Shown: positions 1-9,328 of the stretch, piece by piece
Position numbering within the stretch: position 1 is the first letter of the stretch
Layout of the letters: each line of letters starts with the position of its first letter
From: an uncultured Cellvibrionales bacterium
GTDB taxonomy: Bacteria; Pseudomonadota; Gammaproteobacteria; Pseudomonadales; Dasaniaceae
Reading direction: 5' to 3'
Length of the DNA: 64,000 nt
NCBI GenBank assembly: GCA_913019905.1
Contig: CAJVZD010000020.1
Location: 28,284-92,283 of the forward strand
Program-made: the position numbers and the translations under genes
The notes under the pieces: generated by a model
Told to the model about the DNA's origin: nothing
The model's input: the letters and a program-made list of their open reading frames with translations, nothing else
Database searches by the model: none

Positions 1-2010
1 CCTCGTGACGAGATGGGACAGGGCGTTACCACCGGACTCGGCACATTGATTGGCGAAGAACTAGACGTGCATCCAAAAGACATGGAGATCGAATTCTCCG
101 GCGTTCACAGCGACTACAACAATCCGGATTTTGGCGTTCAGGCTACTGGTGGCAGCAGTTCACTCAAAGCGCATTACCTTCATTTGCGCCAAGTTGGAGC
201 CAATACTCGCGCACTGTTAGTTGACGCGGCATCGAAAAATCTCGGTGTCTCAGTCGGAGATATTGCCACCGAAGACGGGCACATAGTGGTCGCAGGCAAG
301 CGCTACCCCTACGGCCAGTTTGTCGGCACAGCTGCAACGATGAACACCAGCGACGAAGCACCCCTAAAATCCAATACGAACTTCCGCTACATCGGTAAAG
401 AATTTTCCCGCGTTGATGCCACGGTCAAATCCACCGGAACCGCGGAATACGGTATTGATATCGATATACCCGGTATGCATCACGCGGTTGTTAAACGTTC
501 ACCGGTGGCCGGCGCAAAACTCAAATCCGTTGACAAGTCAAAGGCCCAAAACATGCCGGGCGTCACGGATGTTGTTGAGATATCCAGTGGTGTCGCCGTG
601 GTCGCTGAAAAATACTGGCAGGCGAAAACCGCCGCCGAAAAACTCTCACCGGTGTGGGAAGAAGTGGCATTGGCAAAGGTAGACACCGAAACAGTACGGC
701 AAGATTACATCGCTGCGATGAAGAATGATGACGGTATTTCCGATACCGATGAGGGCGATGTGGAAGCCGGGCTTGACACGGCAGACCACATCATTGAAGC
801 AGAGTACTGGGCACCTTACCTTGCCCACGCGCCATTGGAACCAATGAATGCCGTCGTTCGGATTGAAAATGGCGAGGCAGACGTTTGGTCCGGCACTCAG
901 GGTATCGTTGCGGCACGGGGTCTGGTATCTCGTTTCTCAGACATTCCCGTAGAAAAGGTTCGTGCCCACAATACCTATCTTGGTGGAGCCTTTGGCCGCC
1001 GCGGCACGCTAACCCATGTTATTGAGGCGACGGAAGTTGCCGTCGCAACGAATAAGCCGATCCACCTTCTTTGGTCCCGGGAAGACGATATTCGCAACGG
1101 CGTATACCGTCCAGCGTCACTGATGAAGATTAGAGCAGGCCTGAAAGACGATGGCAGCATTACCGCCTGGCAGGCAAAAAGGGTCGGGGGCAACATAACA
1201 CCCAAGACGCTGGAAAATATGATGCCGGCACTGTTCCCCGGTCTAGGCGATGGCACCATTGACTTCATGGTGGGTTTATCCCGTAATGTTTTTGCCGGCT
1301 GGATGGTCGATCATTCAAGCGTCGAAGGACTCTTCGAAGACTATGATACCGCCAATAAAACGGTCGATCATGTCACTGTCGAACACGATGTACCACTCAC
1401 CTTCTGGCGCTCAGTCGGGCACTCTTACACCTCTTTTGCCAAAGAAGGCATGGTCGATGAGTTAGCAGAAAAAGCCGGTATGGATCCCGTTGAGTTTCGG
1501 GTCAAAAATACCCAGAACAATCCTCGCCTCAACAATGTCATCAGAGTGGCACAGCAACGTATGGAAAAAATGCGCCCAGCCGATGGTCATTACCTGGGGT
1601 TTGCTGCGCACAATTCATTTTCTACCGATGTTGCGGAGATCGCTGAAATCTCTATCGAAGGGAATGAGATCAAAGTACATAAGGTCACCTGTGTTGTGGA
1701 TTGTGGTATCGCTGTTAATCCGGATATCGTTCGCGCGCAAATGGAGGGCGCGGTCATGTTTGGTTTGACCGCCGCATTATATGGGGATCTGGATCTGGAA
1801 AAAGGTGCCTTCAAGCAGAGCAACTTCCACGATTATCCCATTCTGAGAATGAGTGAAGCGCCAGCAGTTGAAGTCATTATTATCGACAGCGGCACTGAAC
1901 CCACCGGGGTCGGTGAACCAGGATTACCGCCGATCGCTCCAGCGGTAGCGAGCGCCGTATTTAAAGCTACCGGGCAACGACTGCGATCCCTACCTCTCAA
2001 ATTGGCCTGA
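1..2010 (+). CDS. Molybdopterin-binding xanthine dehydrogenase-family large subunit (isoquinoline 1-oxidoreductase beta-like), 5' truncated
   Basis: The reading frame is open from base 1, so the true start lies upstream; the first Met in the window is internal to a conserved EMGQG motif. The protein belongs to the molybdenum hydroxylase large subunits that oxidise N-heterocycles or aldehydes. Seen in sequence: EMGQG near the fragment start, the cofactor loop GGAFGRRG around residue 325, and GEPGLPPIAPAV near the C-terminus, whose Glu corresponds to the catalytic base of the xanthine oxidase family. The [2Fe-2S] small subunit expected next to it is not in the window and would lie upstream. A 10-bp inverted repeat follows the stop. 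The substrate is unknown. Confidence 0.9.
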   Translation, partial: PRDEMGQGVTTGLGTLIGEELDVHPKDMEIEFSGVHSDYNNPDFGVQATGGSSSLKAHYLHLRQVGANTRALLVDAASKNLGVSVGDIATEDGHIVVAGKRYPYGQFVGTAATMNTSDEAPLKSNTNFRYIGKEFSRVDATVKSTGTAEYGIDIDIPGMHHAVVKRSPVAGAKLKSVDKSKAQNMPGVTDVVEISSGVAVVAEKYWQAKTAAEKLSPVWEEVALAKVDTETVRQDYIAAMKNDDGISDTDEGDVEAGLDTADHIIEAEYWAPYLAHAPLEPMNAVVRIENGEADVWSGTQGIVAARGLVSRFSDIPVEKVRAHNTYLGGAFGRRGTLTHVIEATEVAVATNKPIHLLWSREDDIRNGVYRPASLMKIRAGLKDDGSITAWQAKRVGGNITPKTLENMMPALFPGLGDGTIDFMVGLSRNVFAGWMVDHSSVEGLFEDYDTANKTVDHVTVEHDVPLTFWRSVGHSYTSFAKEGMVDELAEKAGMDPVEFRVKNTQNNPRLNNVIRVAQQRMEKMRPADGHYLGFAAHNSFSTDVAEIAEISIEGNEIKVHKVTCVVDCGIAVNPDIVRAQMEGAVMFGLTAALYGDLDLEKGAFKQSNFHDYPILRMSEAPAVEVIIIDSGTEPTGVGEPGLPPIAPAVASAVFKATGQRLRSLPLKLA

Positions 2011-2016
2011 AGCTAT

Positions 2017-2047
2017 TAACTGCGCCGGTGTAATACAGGCGCAGTTA
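2017..2047 (+). terminator. Probable terminator hairpin after the molybdenum hydroxylase gene
   Basis: Perfect 10-bp inverted repeat TAACTGCGCC / GGCGCAGTTA with an 11-nt loop, seven bases after the stop codon. It is followed by a pyrimidine-rich, only partly T-rich tract (ttccatctcttttt), so intrinsic termination is likely but not textbook. Confidence 0.5.
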
Positions 2048-2146
2048 TTCCATCTCTTTTTCGCCCATAATTCGACATTGCCAGTAAGACAAACAGATTA
2101 TAATTGAGTTATGCTACGCGTATCTTTTGTTAAATCCGAGCAGCCA

Positions 2147-3109
2147 ATGATTGAAATTAAACACCGCACCGTCTCTGCAAACAACATCCGCATCCACTTA
2201 GCCGAAGCAGGAGAAGGCCCCACTGTCTTGATGATTCATGGTTTTCCCGAATCCTGGTACTCGTGGCGCGAACAACTACCGGTGTTAGCTGAACAGGGCT
2301 ATCACGCCGTTGCAATGGATGTACGAGGCTACGGCCGCTCTTCAAAACCCGATCAGGTTGAAGACTACCGCATGTTAAAGAAAGTGGCTGATGTCGCCGG
2401 TGTTGTGCAAGCTATCGACAATGGTAAGGTCACTGTCGTAGGTCACGATTGGGGCGCGCCAATCGCATGGAACTCCGCTCTGCTGCGGCCTGACTTGTTT
2501 AACGGCGTCGCCGGTTTATCTGTCCCCTTCTCTCCGGGTGGCGGCGCAATGCGGCCTACGGAAATGTTTGCCCTAATGTCTCAAGAAGAGGACTTTTATA
2601 TTAACCATTTCCAAAAAGTCGGCAAAGCGGAGAAAGAGATAGAAGAGGACATCAAGCAATGGATTCTAGGCTTTTACTGGTGCGCAGGGGGTGACATCGT
2701 CAATGGACCCAATGTCAGTGCGGTGACAAAAGGCGGGAAATTAAAGGACAAGTTCGTCTATCCAGAAAAAATGCCAGCCTGGATGTCGGAACAAGACCTG
2801 GATATTTACACGAGGGAATTCGAGTATTCGGGGTTTTTCGGACCTCTCAACCGCTATCGCAATGTCGATCGTGACTGGGAAGACCTTGCCGCGTTTGCAG
2901 GCCAGCCGATTACCATTCCAGCGATGTTTATCGGTGGTGAGAAAGACGGACCTACCCAGTGGGGAGCAGCGGCCATTGCAAAATATAATGAAACCCTGCC
3001 AAAATTATTCAAGAGTGAAATTTTGCCGGGTGCCGGCCACTGGATCCAACAAGAACGTGCTTCGCGCACCAATGAACTCTTGTTGGAATTTTTGGACAGC
3101 CTGAAGTAG
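2147..3109 (+). CDS. Epoxide hydrolase-like alpha/beta hydrolase
   Basis: Alpha/beta hydrolase of the epoxide hydrolase group, which opens epoxides to diols through an Asp ester intermediate. Visible motifs: HGFPESW (oxyanion-hole HGxP), GHDWGAP (nucleophile elbow with Asp, as in epoxide hydrolases rather than Ser as in esterases) and the catalytic His in GAGHWIQQE near the C-terminus. A lid region lies between. About 320 aa is normal for the family. The ORF track starts 12 codons earlier at 2111; I prefer the ATG at 2147 because homologues begin close to this point, but neither start has a strong ribosome binding site. It stands alone on the + strand between oxidative enzymes, consistent with catabolism of an epoxidised intermediate; that role is inference. 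Confidence 0.85.
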   Translation: MIEIKHRTVSANNIRIHLAEAGEGPTVLMIHGFPESWYSWREQLPVLAEQGYHAVAMDVRGYGRSSKPDQVEDYRMLKKVADVAGVVQAIDNGKVTVVGHDWGAPIAWNSALLRPDLFNGVAGLSVPFSPGGGAMRPTEMFALMSQEEDFYINHFQKVGKAEKEIEEDIKQWILGFYWCAGGDIVNGPNVSAVTKGGKLKDKFVYPEKMPAWMSEQDLDIYTREFEYSGFFGPLNRYRNVDRDWEDLAAFAGQPITIPAMFIGGEKDGPTQWGAAAIAKYNETLPKLFKSEILPGAGHWIQQERASRTNELLLEFLDSLK

Positions 3110-3306
3110 CCAATAATTTATTGGACTATCGACTGGCCATCCGTCCGAGTGCGTAATTTTCTTTGCGCCTTTAAATCCAAGGGGCTCGCAAACATAACCA
3201 CACACATTGTTACTGTCCATGAGCTGAACTTTACCGACACCTAATGATGCTAGTGCCGCTCACGAAACTGCCACGCTGAATGGTAGGAATGGATCAGAAT
3301 ACTGCA

Positions 3307-4236
3307 TTAGCGCAAATTACATGAGTTTCTCAACCTTTCGGCTATCTCTCCCGCGCCCTGAACACATAGGGCATCATTTGGTGCCACCACTTTTAAATTC
3401 ATGATACTGCATCCGTTCTGAACATAGGGCGAAAGATAGTCCGCAACGTCCTCCGGTGTACCGTAAGGTGTGTACTTTTCAAACCTCTCGAAAGGTATTT
3501 TGTAAAATGCCTCCATTTCTCGCGCAACCAATGCACGAGCTTCGGCTTTAGTATCGGCAATGCCAACCCAAGGTTGATAACCATGTTGCCAATCAACCTG
3601 ACGACCTGACTCAGAGGCGAAGTTATCAATTATTGCCAAGGCGTCTTTAAAACGCTTTACTGAACACCAAGTAGCAATCCAGCCATCACCAAAGTGCGCC
3701 GCGCGTTTTAGTGCAGCGTCGGAACGCCCACCGATGATGATCGGGATCTGGTCGCCAACAACTGGCTGAATACGGGCATTATCGACAGAAAATATCTCAC
3801 CTTCAAAATCGACTGTCTCTCCAGCCATTAATCCTCGCAAAATCTGCAGCGACTCGTTTGTTCGCTTGCCGCGAGTAGTCGGATCGACACCACAGACTTC
3901 GATTTCATGGCGGTCCTCACCACCAATGCCAACTCCAAACATTGTGCGACCCGGTGCGATTTTATGCATCGTAGCAAGTTGCCTTGCAACCGGAAGCGGG
4001 TGCCGAAGCGGTAACAAATAAATGCTAATCATCACGCCCAAACTAGGATTTAATTGCGAGAGCGCCGCAATTTCAACGAATCCATCAGTACCGGAACCAT
4101 CGTGAAAAGAGACGTGATCGGCCATATACATATGATCGATTTTGGCTTGATCCACCGCCTCGAGCAGGGCAGTTTTTTCTTTAAAAGAACTATTCCAGAA
4201 GTTGGACGGTGTTGCCAGACCTATTTTAAGTGCCAT
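3307..4236 (-). CDS. LLM-class (luciferase-like) flavin-dependent oxidoreductase
   Basis: Bacterial luciferase-like TIM-barrel oxidoreductase, about 309 aa, using FMN or F420. Typical features: an ADHVSFHDG segment in the N-terminal half, GRTMFGVGIGGEDR in the middle, and IIIGGRSDAALKRAA, the family's phosphate-binding region. The start is placed at the ATG giving MALKIGL, ten codons inside the track ORF, because TAGGAATAATAATG gives a good AGGA ribosome binding site. It lies just upstream of, and co-directional with, the flavin monooxygenase gene at 4374-5561, with about 140 bp between them, so co-transcription is possible. The substrate cannot be inferred. Confidence 0.85.
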   Translation of the reverse strand: MALKIGLATPSNFWNSSFKEKTALLEAVDQAKIDHMYMADHVSFHDGSGTDGFVEIAALSQLNPSLGVMISIYLLPLRHPLPVARQLATMHKIAPGRTMFGVGIGGEDRHEIEVCGVDPTTRGKRTNESLQILRGLMAGETVDFEGEIFSVDNARIQPVVGDQIPIIIGGRSDAALKRAAHFGDGWIATWCSVKRFKDALAIIDNFASESGRQVDWQHGYQPWVGIADTKAEARALVAREMEAFYKIPFERFEKYTPYGTPEDVADYLSPYVQNGCSIMNLKVVAPNDALCVQGAGEIAERLRNSCNLR

Positions 4237-4373
4237 TATTATTCCTATTAGTAAGCGCTCCGGCAATCTTCGATGCGACTTAGCGGTTTTATCGCATAAG
4301 CGACAAAGGGTTAACGGATATTGATCTTCCTATTCGAATAAAGGTCTGTCAAAAGCAGATCTATTCGACACGT

Positions 4374-5561
4374 TCAAAGCTGATCAACATTGGTATCAAT
4401 ACCCACCAACAACCTACCGACGAGTTCGAGCGTCGATTCATTCACCATCATATGCTGTGTGGCGACGTGTACATCGCGAAAATACCGCTGTATCGGGCTA
4501 CGTAGATAGACAGAGGTTCCTCCAGCCAACTTATAGATACTATCGACAACCTCTGCAGCCGATTGCACAGCATGCGTAGTGGCTAGTCGCACATCACGCC
4601 TTGCTTCAACGGTTGGTGCATCATTTTCTAACGCCAATTGCCAGGCGGTTGAAATGGCATCATAGAAAAAAAGTCGAGCAGAACGTAATTTTGCTTCTGC
4701 CTCAGCCACTTGTTTATGAGTGGCGGGTTTCATAGCCAAGGGCTTCGAACTACCCTGAGGCGTTTTCTGTTTGGCGAGAGCGATAAATTCATTCAAACTT
4801 GCCCTGGCAATACCCAGCGCGACTGCACCGATGCCAATACCTAAAAAGGCAAAAAGCGGGAAACTATGGATGGCACCTTGCGGTGTATTTTCTCGAAAAG
4901 CATCAAACGTCATAAATTCAGGAACAAATACGCCCTCTACTTTAAAATCCGTAGATCCGGTACCTTTTAATCCAGTAACGTGCCAGGTATCTAGAAGTTC
5001 AACATCGCTAACAGGCATAAAGAATGAACGCTGATCGGGTCGACCATTTGCTAGTTTAAGTAGCTCTCCCGATTCGTCGACGAGGAAACCACCAGCGGAG
5101 AGGTAGGTCGCATTCCGCGACCCGGAACCCCATTGCCATTGTCCGGTTAGTTTAAAACCTTTCATGCCATTTTCTTCACAGGCAATCGCACGCCCCATCG
5201 GCGCAAACACACCCGCTGTAATTGCCTGCGTATCAGACAGTAATTCGACTGCAACCTGGGTCGGCAAATTCGTCACCGACAAAGCTGAGGTAATACCAAT
5301 GAAAACCACCCAGGCTGTCGAAGCGTCTGATTGGGCCAGCGCTTCTACCAACAGCGCGTAGTCCAGCGGTGACCTGCCCAGCCCACCGAATTTTTTGGGG
5401 TTACATAATCGATACAAGCCCAATTCTGCAAGACGGTCAGCGATATCCTGAGAAACAAACCCTTGTCCCTCAAATTCCTCCGCCCTACTTCGTAACTCTT
5501 CCGCAAACGTACCCGCCAAAGCGACCACATCCACATCATCTTCTATAAATTTATTATTCAT
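4374..5561 (-). CDS. Acyl-CoA dehydrogenase-fold flavin monooxygenase (HpaH/DszC-like group D)
   Basis: About 395 aa with the acyl-CoA dehydrogenase fold. The C-terminal segment RYFRDVHVATQHMMVN matches two-component flavin-dependent monooxygenase oxygenase subunits (4-hydroxyphenylacetate hydroxylase, DszC and relatives) rather than true acyl-CoA dehydrogenases, and the usual catalytic Glu context of the latter is not evident. The start is the ATG giving MNNKFIEDD: it has AAGGAG seven bases upstream, while the track start 14 codons earlier has none. No flavin reductase partner is adjacent. A divergent AraC regulator begins 147 bp away and probably controls it; two GGCATTTT direct repeats and an inverted repeat lie between them. 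Oxygenation of an aromatic or heterocyclic substrate is inferred. Confidence 0.8.
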   Translation of the reverse strand: MNNKFIEDDVDVVALAGTFAEELRSRAEEFEGQGFVSQDIADRLAELGLYRLCNPKKFGGLGRSPLDYALLVEALAQSDASTAWVVFIGITSALSVTNLPTQVAVELLSDTQAITAGVFAPMGRAIACEENGMKGFKLTGQWQWGSGSRNATYLSAGGFLVDESGELLKLANGRPDQRSFFMPVSDVELLDTWHVTGLKGTGSTDFKVEGVFVPEFMTFDAFRENTPQGAIHSFPLFAFLGIGIGAVALGIARASLNEFIALAKQKTPQGSSKPLAMKPATHKQVAEAEAKLRSARLFFYDAISTAWQLALENDAPTVEARRDVRLATTHAVQSAAEVVDSIYKLAGGTSVYLRSPIQRYFRDVHVATQHMMVNESTLELVGRLLVGIDTNVDQL

Positions 5562-5581
5562 TATTAACTCCTTGGTGAAAT

Positions 5582-5603
5582 GTGACGACATCAGTTTCGT
5601 CAC
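5582..5603. promoter_or_regulatory. Operator-like inverted repeat upstream of the flavin monooxygenase
   Basis: Perfect 7-bp arms GTGACGA / TCGTCAC with an 8-bp centre, in the monooxygenase 5' region. In the same divergent spacer, GGCATTTT occurs twice (5613-5620 and 5674-5681). These are candidate AraC-regulator sites by position only. Confidence 0.3.
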
Positions 5604-5708
5604 GTGTTTTTTGGCATTTTCCCAAATTCAAGAATTGATAATTATTGTGTGATATCGTGCACCATCCACATAGGGCATTTTGGGCCAGACAAGTAGGCAT
5701 TATAGGTC

Positions 5709-6686
5709 ATGATTAAACATCTGGCGTTCGAAAACTATCTCTACGACTTCCTTGCAGAAGAAAATATTGCAACTCACGCCATTAAATCGCAGATCCGCCA
5801 GCATGCAAAAGATCGGCACGAGCGCCTGCAAATGCTTGCCAATTATGCCATCAATCGATCTGGCGAAACATTATTGGGCCTTATCATTGGGCAGCGTATT
5901 ACTAATACCGCTTTTGGCATTCTTGGCCACGCACTAATCAACTGCTCCAGCTTATTAGAATCACAGCGTTTTTTGTTGAAACACATCTGGATATGGCAGG
6001 AGCATCCTCGCGATGCAGTAAGTCTACATCTCGATAAAGATCGTATTTATTTGCGTTATAACTATCCCACCCAATGGCCCCAGAACAGTCACTTTTTGGT
6101 TGATCTGTTTTTTTCGTCTAATCTAAAACGGTCGACGGAACTAATCGAAGGCGACATCAAGGGAGCATGCCTACAACTAAAACGCGAAACGCCCAAGAAC
6201 AAAAATACCTATAAACAGATTCTCAAAATCCCCGTGACATTTAACCACGATGTCGATCAACTTGTGTTTCCACGACGGCTCGCCGAAACCCCATTGTCAT
6301 CATCTTTTCTCATCCACTCACAGGGGTATCAGCGCCATTGCGAAAACTTACTCCTGCAAATGCAATCGGCCTCTGGTCTGACGGAAAAAATTCGCAGGGC
6401 AATTATGCACAGTGGTAAATCAAAATTGAAAGAGCCGCAAATGGCTTCCAAGTTACACATGAGTGTAAGAACTTTACGCCGCCGATTAAATGCAGAAGAA
6501 ACAAGCTACCGGGAAATACAGCGGCAAATCCAACTTCACCTAGCGCGTTCTTATTTAAGCGACACGGAATTATCAGTGGCCGATATTGCCAGCCTGGTGG
6601 GATATTTTGATACAGCAACCTTCAGCCGCGCCTTCAAAGCGTGGACCGGATATACTCCACCGCAATATCGACGAACTGACTTTTAA
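5709..6686 (+). CDS. AraC family transcriptional regulator
   Basis: 325 aa. The N-terminal half resembles the ligand-binding domain of OruR/ArgR-type AraC proteins (PF12625 class). The C-terminal 90 residues carry the double helix-turn-helix: MASKLHMSVRTLRRRL for the first HTH and VADIASLVGYFDTATFSRAFKAWTG for the second, ending in TPPQYRR. It is divergent from the flavin monooxygenase gene, which is the obvious target. Its 3' end overlaps the convergent HxlR gene by 4 bp. Confidence 0.92.
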   Translation: MIKHLAFENYLYDFLAEENIATHAIKSQIRQHAKDRHERLQMLANYAINRSGETLLGLIIGQRITNTAFGILGHALINCSSLLESQRFLLKHIWIWQEHPRDAVSLHLDKDRIYLRYNYPTQWPQNSHFLVDLFFSSNLKRSTELIEGDIKGACLQLKRETPKNKNTYKQILKIPVTFNHDVDQLVFPRRLAETPLSSSFLIHSQGYQRHCENLLLQMQSASGLTEKIRRAIMHSGKSKLKEPQMASKLHMSVRTLRRRLNAEETSYREIQRQIQLHLARSYLSDTELSVADIASLVGYFDTATFSRAFKAWTGYTPPQYRRTDF

Positions 6687-7639
6687 CCAGCATCCAAATT
6701 CTTTAAAAACTCAACGTCATTAATAGCCGGTTTTTCTCCACAATGACCACATACAACATCAACGACTAAGGTTTGGTCGCAATAATTATGCGTTAGTTGC
6801 TCCGCAGCTTCCGATTGCGGCAACCAGTCAATCACCCATTGCCGTATCGACATGACTAACAGATAAAGTGATTCACCTTTTGCCGTTAAGCGGTATTCGC
6901 TCCGCGGCGGATTTTCCTGATACTGGCTTCTGGTCAACACCTCTTCACTCAGCAGTAAGTTCAAGCGATCGATTAAAATATTAGAGGCAATATTTAATTG
7001 TTTCAAAAATTCATCATAGCGCTTTAAACCAAAAAACAAGGCAATTAATAACAATAAGGTCCAGCGGTCTCCGATCAGGTCACTGACTTTAGATAGCGCT
7101 AAATCCTGCTTCTCTTTAGGAAGAGATGTTCGGACCCGGCGTCTGTTAAAGGATTGAATTTCTTCCAGCTGATTATCTATCTGTGCGGTGAACGGAGACC
7201 ATTCAACATCACCCATATGAAAATCAGTCTGACAATGATGGCAGACAGCTCTTGGCTGTAGGGCATGACCACACTTGCTGTGGAAAAGCCGAGCCGGCAA
7301 TTGATGAGCTCCTGTAACACTCCACTCAGACTCCCACTGCCAACATAAAAGGGAAGCAAAAAACAAACCCGCTCCCTTTTCGGTCAACTTATACTCAAAC
7401 CGCTTCCCGCTCGAAGAATACGGCCTTTTATACAAAACATCGGCCTCTAACAATGACGCTAACCGTCTAGTCAGAGTCGTTTTACTCGCTCCTGTGTATT
7501 GGCGAAACTCTTCAAAACGGCTGCGCCCTAAAAAAGCATCTCTCAAGATGAGCAGCGCCCAGCGGTCTCCAATCACATCGAGACCGGTTGCCATGGAGTG
7601 ACTAATTATAAAACGATTATCTTTCATGGGGCGCATCAT
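6683..7639 (-). CDS. HxlR-family regulator with two tandem HxlR domains
   Basis: 318 aa, about twice the usual HxlR length of roughly 110-150. Two winged-helix HxlR domains are visible, each with the GDRWxLLxL signature: residues about 20-105 (VIGDRWALLILRDAF) and about 190-275 (LIGDRWTLLLLIALF). Each is followed by a short Cys-rich segment, CGHALQPRAVCHHC and CDQTLVVDVVCGHC, plausible zinc ribbons. A covalent tandem would mimic the usual homodimer. It is divergent from the carotenoid oxygenase gene 197 bp away, the likely target, with direct repeats between them. It converges with araC, overlapping by 4 bp. Confidence 0.88.
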   Translation of the reverse strand: MMRPMKDNRFIISHSMATGLDVIGDRWALLILRDAFLGRSRFEEFRQYTGASKTTLTRRLASLLEADVLYKRPYSSSGKRFEYKLTEKGAGLFFASLLCWQWESEWSVTGAHQLPARLFHSKCGHALQPRAVCHHCQTDFHMGDVEWSPFTAQIDNQLEEIQSFNRRRVRTSLPKEKQDLALSKVSDLIGDRWTLLLLIALFFGLKRYDEFLKQLNIASNILIDRLNLLLSEEVLTRSQYQENPPRSEYRLTAKGESLYLLVMSIRQWVIDWLPQSEAAEQLTHNYCDQTLVVDVVCGHCGEKPAINDVEFLKNLDAG

Positions 7640-7753
7640 ACTTAAAATCGGGCTTGCGCATAAGGTTGAAAAAAAGTGGACAGATTTAACAGCGCGTACT
7701 TTTAGCGTCGCAGCGAGGATAAAATTGGCTCCTGGGGTTTATTAGTTTCGCAA

Positions 7754-7790
7754 TGCAAGCTACTATAGCCTCATAGTGCAAGTTAGTAGC
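7754..7790. promoter_or_regulatory. Direct repeats in the hxlR/carotenoid oxygenase spacer
   Basis: Two related 14-mers, TGCAAGCTACTATA and TGCAAGTTAGTAGC, start 23 bp apart (about two helical turns). They lie 47-83 bp before the dioxygenase GTG start, with a short ACTAT/ATAGT inverted repeat between them. Candidate HxlR operator by position and symmetry. Confidence 0.35.
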
Positions 7791-7836
7791 AAGCAGAAAG
7801 CGACTGCCACCGCCCGTATTTATCGAGGAGAAAGAA

Positions 7837-9315
7837 GTGCCTAATACATTGGAAAAAAAGTTCAAAAGTACGCTCAAGCCCAGCATACATCCGTACCTTA
7901 ACGGAGCCTGGACTCCCAATTCGGAAGAGCATACGGCTACCGACATGGAAGTGATTGGCGAAATCCCGACAGATATCGACGGTGTCTACGTACGAAATAC
8001 AGAGAACCCTATTCACGAAGCTAAGGGAAATTATCACCCATTTGACGGTGACGGCATGTTACACAGCGTCAGTTTCAAAGACGGGAAGGCAGAATATCGT
8101 AATCGTTTTGTCCGTACCAAAGGGTTTCAAGCGGAACAAGAAGCCGGTCAATCCCTCTGGAAAGGCATTGCCAATTCGGTTAAAGCAGACAGCCGCCGGG
8201 GTTGGGGCGCACAAGGATTCGTAAAAGATTCATCGAGTACCGATGTGGTCATTCACGCGGGTCAAATCATGTCGACCTTTTGGCAATGCGGTGACGGCTA
8301 TCGGCTCGACCCCTATACGCTAGAACAGCATGGCACCGAAAGCTGGGCACCCGTTGATGGTATTTCCGCCCACCCGAAAATTGATGAAAATACCGGTGAA
8401 ATGTTATTTTTCAACTATTCTATCTACCCTCCTTACCAACACTATGGTGTGGTCGACAAACACAATAATCTAGTCCATTACACACCGGTACCATTACCCG
8501 GCCCACGGCTTCCTCACGATATGGCATTTACTAAAAACTATTCTATTTTGGCCGATCTACCGATGTTTTGGGACCCAGAACTTATTCCGGACAATGTATT
8601 CCAACCACATTACCACCCAGAGCTGCCCACCCGTTTTGCTATTATTCCGCGCTACGGCAATGAACAAGACATTCAATGGTTCGAAGCAAAACCTACCTAC
8701 GTATTGCACTGGATGAATGCCTTTGAGGAAGGTGATGAAATAATTCTGGACGGTTATTTTCAAGACCAACCTAACCCTCCGCCATTAGCAGGCTTACCGG
8801 CCGGGCCGGGTAAAATGATGGCAAACATCGATCTTATGTCTCTGCAGACTAAATTACACCGCTGGCGCTTTAACCTAAAAACCGGTGACGTCCACGAGGA
8901 ACATCTGGATGAACAAGTCTTAGAGTTTGGCAGTTTCAACCAAAAATATGCCGGCATCAAGAACCGTTATTATTACAGCGTTTGGAACAAACCCGGCTGG
9001 TTCCTGTTTTCTGGGATTAAAAAATATGACTGTGAAACCGGAGAAACATCTAGCCTGGAGTTCGGCGAAGACCGCTTCGGCAGCGAGGCACCCTTTGTTC
9101 CGAGAATCGATGCGAAAGATGAAGACGACGGCTATTTAGTCAGTTTTATCACCGACATGAAAGAAGACCGTTCCGAGTGCGTACTCATCGATGCCAAAGA
9201 TATTGAAGCAGGCCCGGTCTGTCGCATTATATTGCCCCACCGTATCTCTAGCGGAACACACGCGTGCTGGGGAAATGGTACCGATATTCGCGCAGCGCAA
9301 ACCCAGAACAAATAA
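7837..9315 (+). CDS. Carotenoid/stilbene cleavage dioxygenase (carotenoid oxygenase family)
   Basis: 492-aa seven-bladed beta-propeller non-haem iron oxygenase of the RPE65/apocarotenoid/lignostilbene dioxygenase family, which cleaves a C=C bond to two carbonyls. All four Fe(II) His ligands are in recognisable contexts: SAHPK, LPHDMAF, VLHWMNAFE and THACW near the C-terminus. The start is GTG with GAGGAG six bases upstream, so the annotation should keep the GTG. Thirteen bases downstream begins a thiolase gene, indicating an operon. Regulation by the divergent HxlR protein is likely. The substrate (carotenoid, stilbene or another isoprenoid) cannot be told from sequence. Confidence 0.92.
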   Translation: MPNTLEKKFKSTLKPSIHPYLNGAWTPNSEEHTATDMEVIGEIPTDIDGVYVRNTENPIHEAKGNYHPFDGDGMLHSVSFKDGKAEYRNRFVRTKGFQAEQEAGQSLWKGIANSVKADSRRGWGAQGFVKDSSSTDVVIHAGQIMSTFWQCGDGYRLDPYTLEQHGTESWAPVDGISAHPKIDENTGEMLFFNYSIYPPYQHYGVVDKHNNLVHYTPVPLPGPRLPHDMAFTKNYSILADLPMFWDPELIPDNVFQPHYHPELPTRFAIIPRYGNEQDIQWFEAKPTYVLHWMNAFEEGDEIILDGYFQDQPNPPPLAGLPAGPGKMMANIDLMSLQTKLHRWRFNLKTGDVHEEHLDEQVLEFGSFNQKYAGIKNRYYYSVWNKPGWFLFSGIKKYDCETGETSSLEFGEDRFGSEAPFVPRIDAKDEDDGYLVSFITDMKEDRSECVLIDAKDIEAGPVCRIILPHRISSGTHACWGNGTDIRAAQTQNK

Positions 9316-9328
9316 CTGAGAAATAGCT

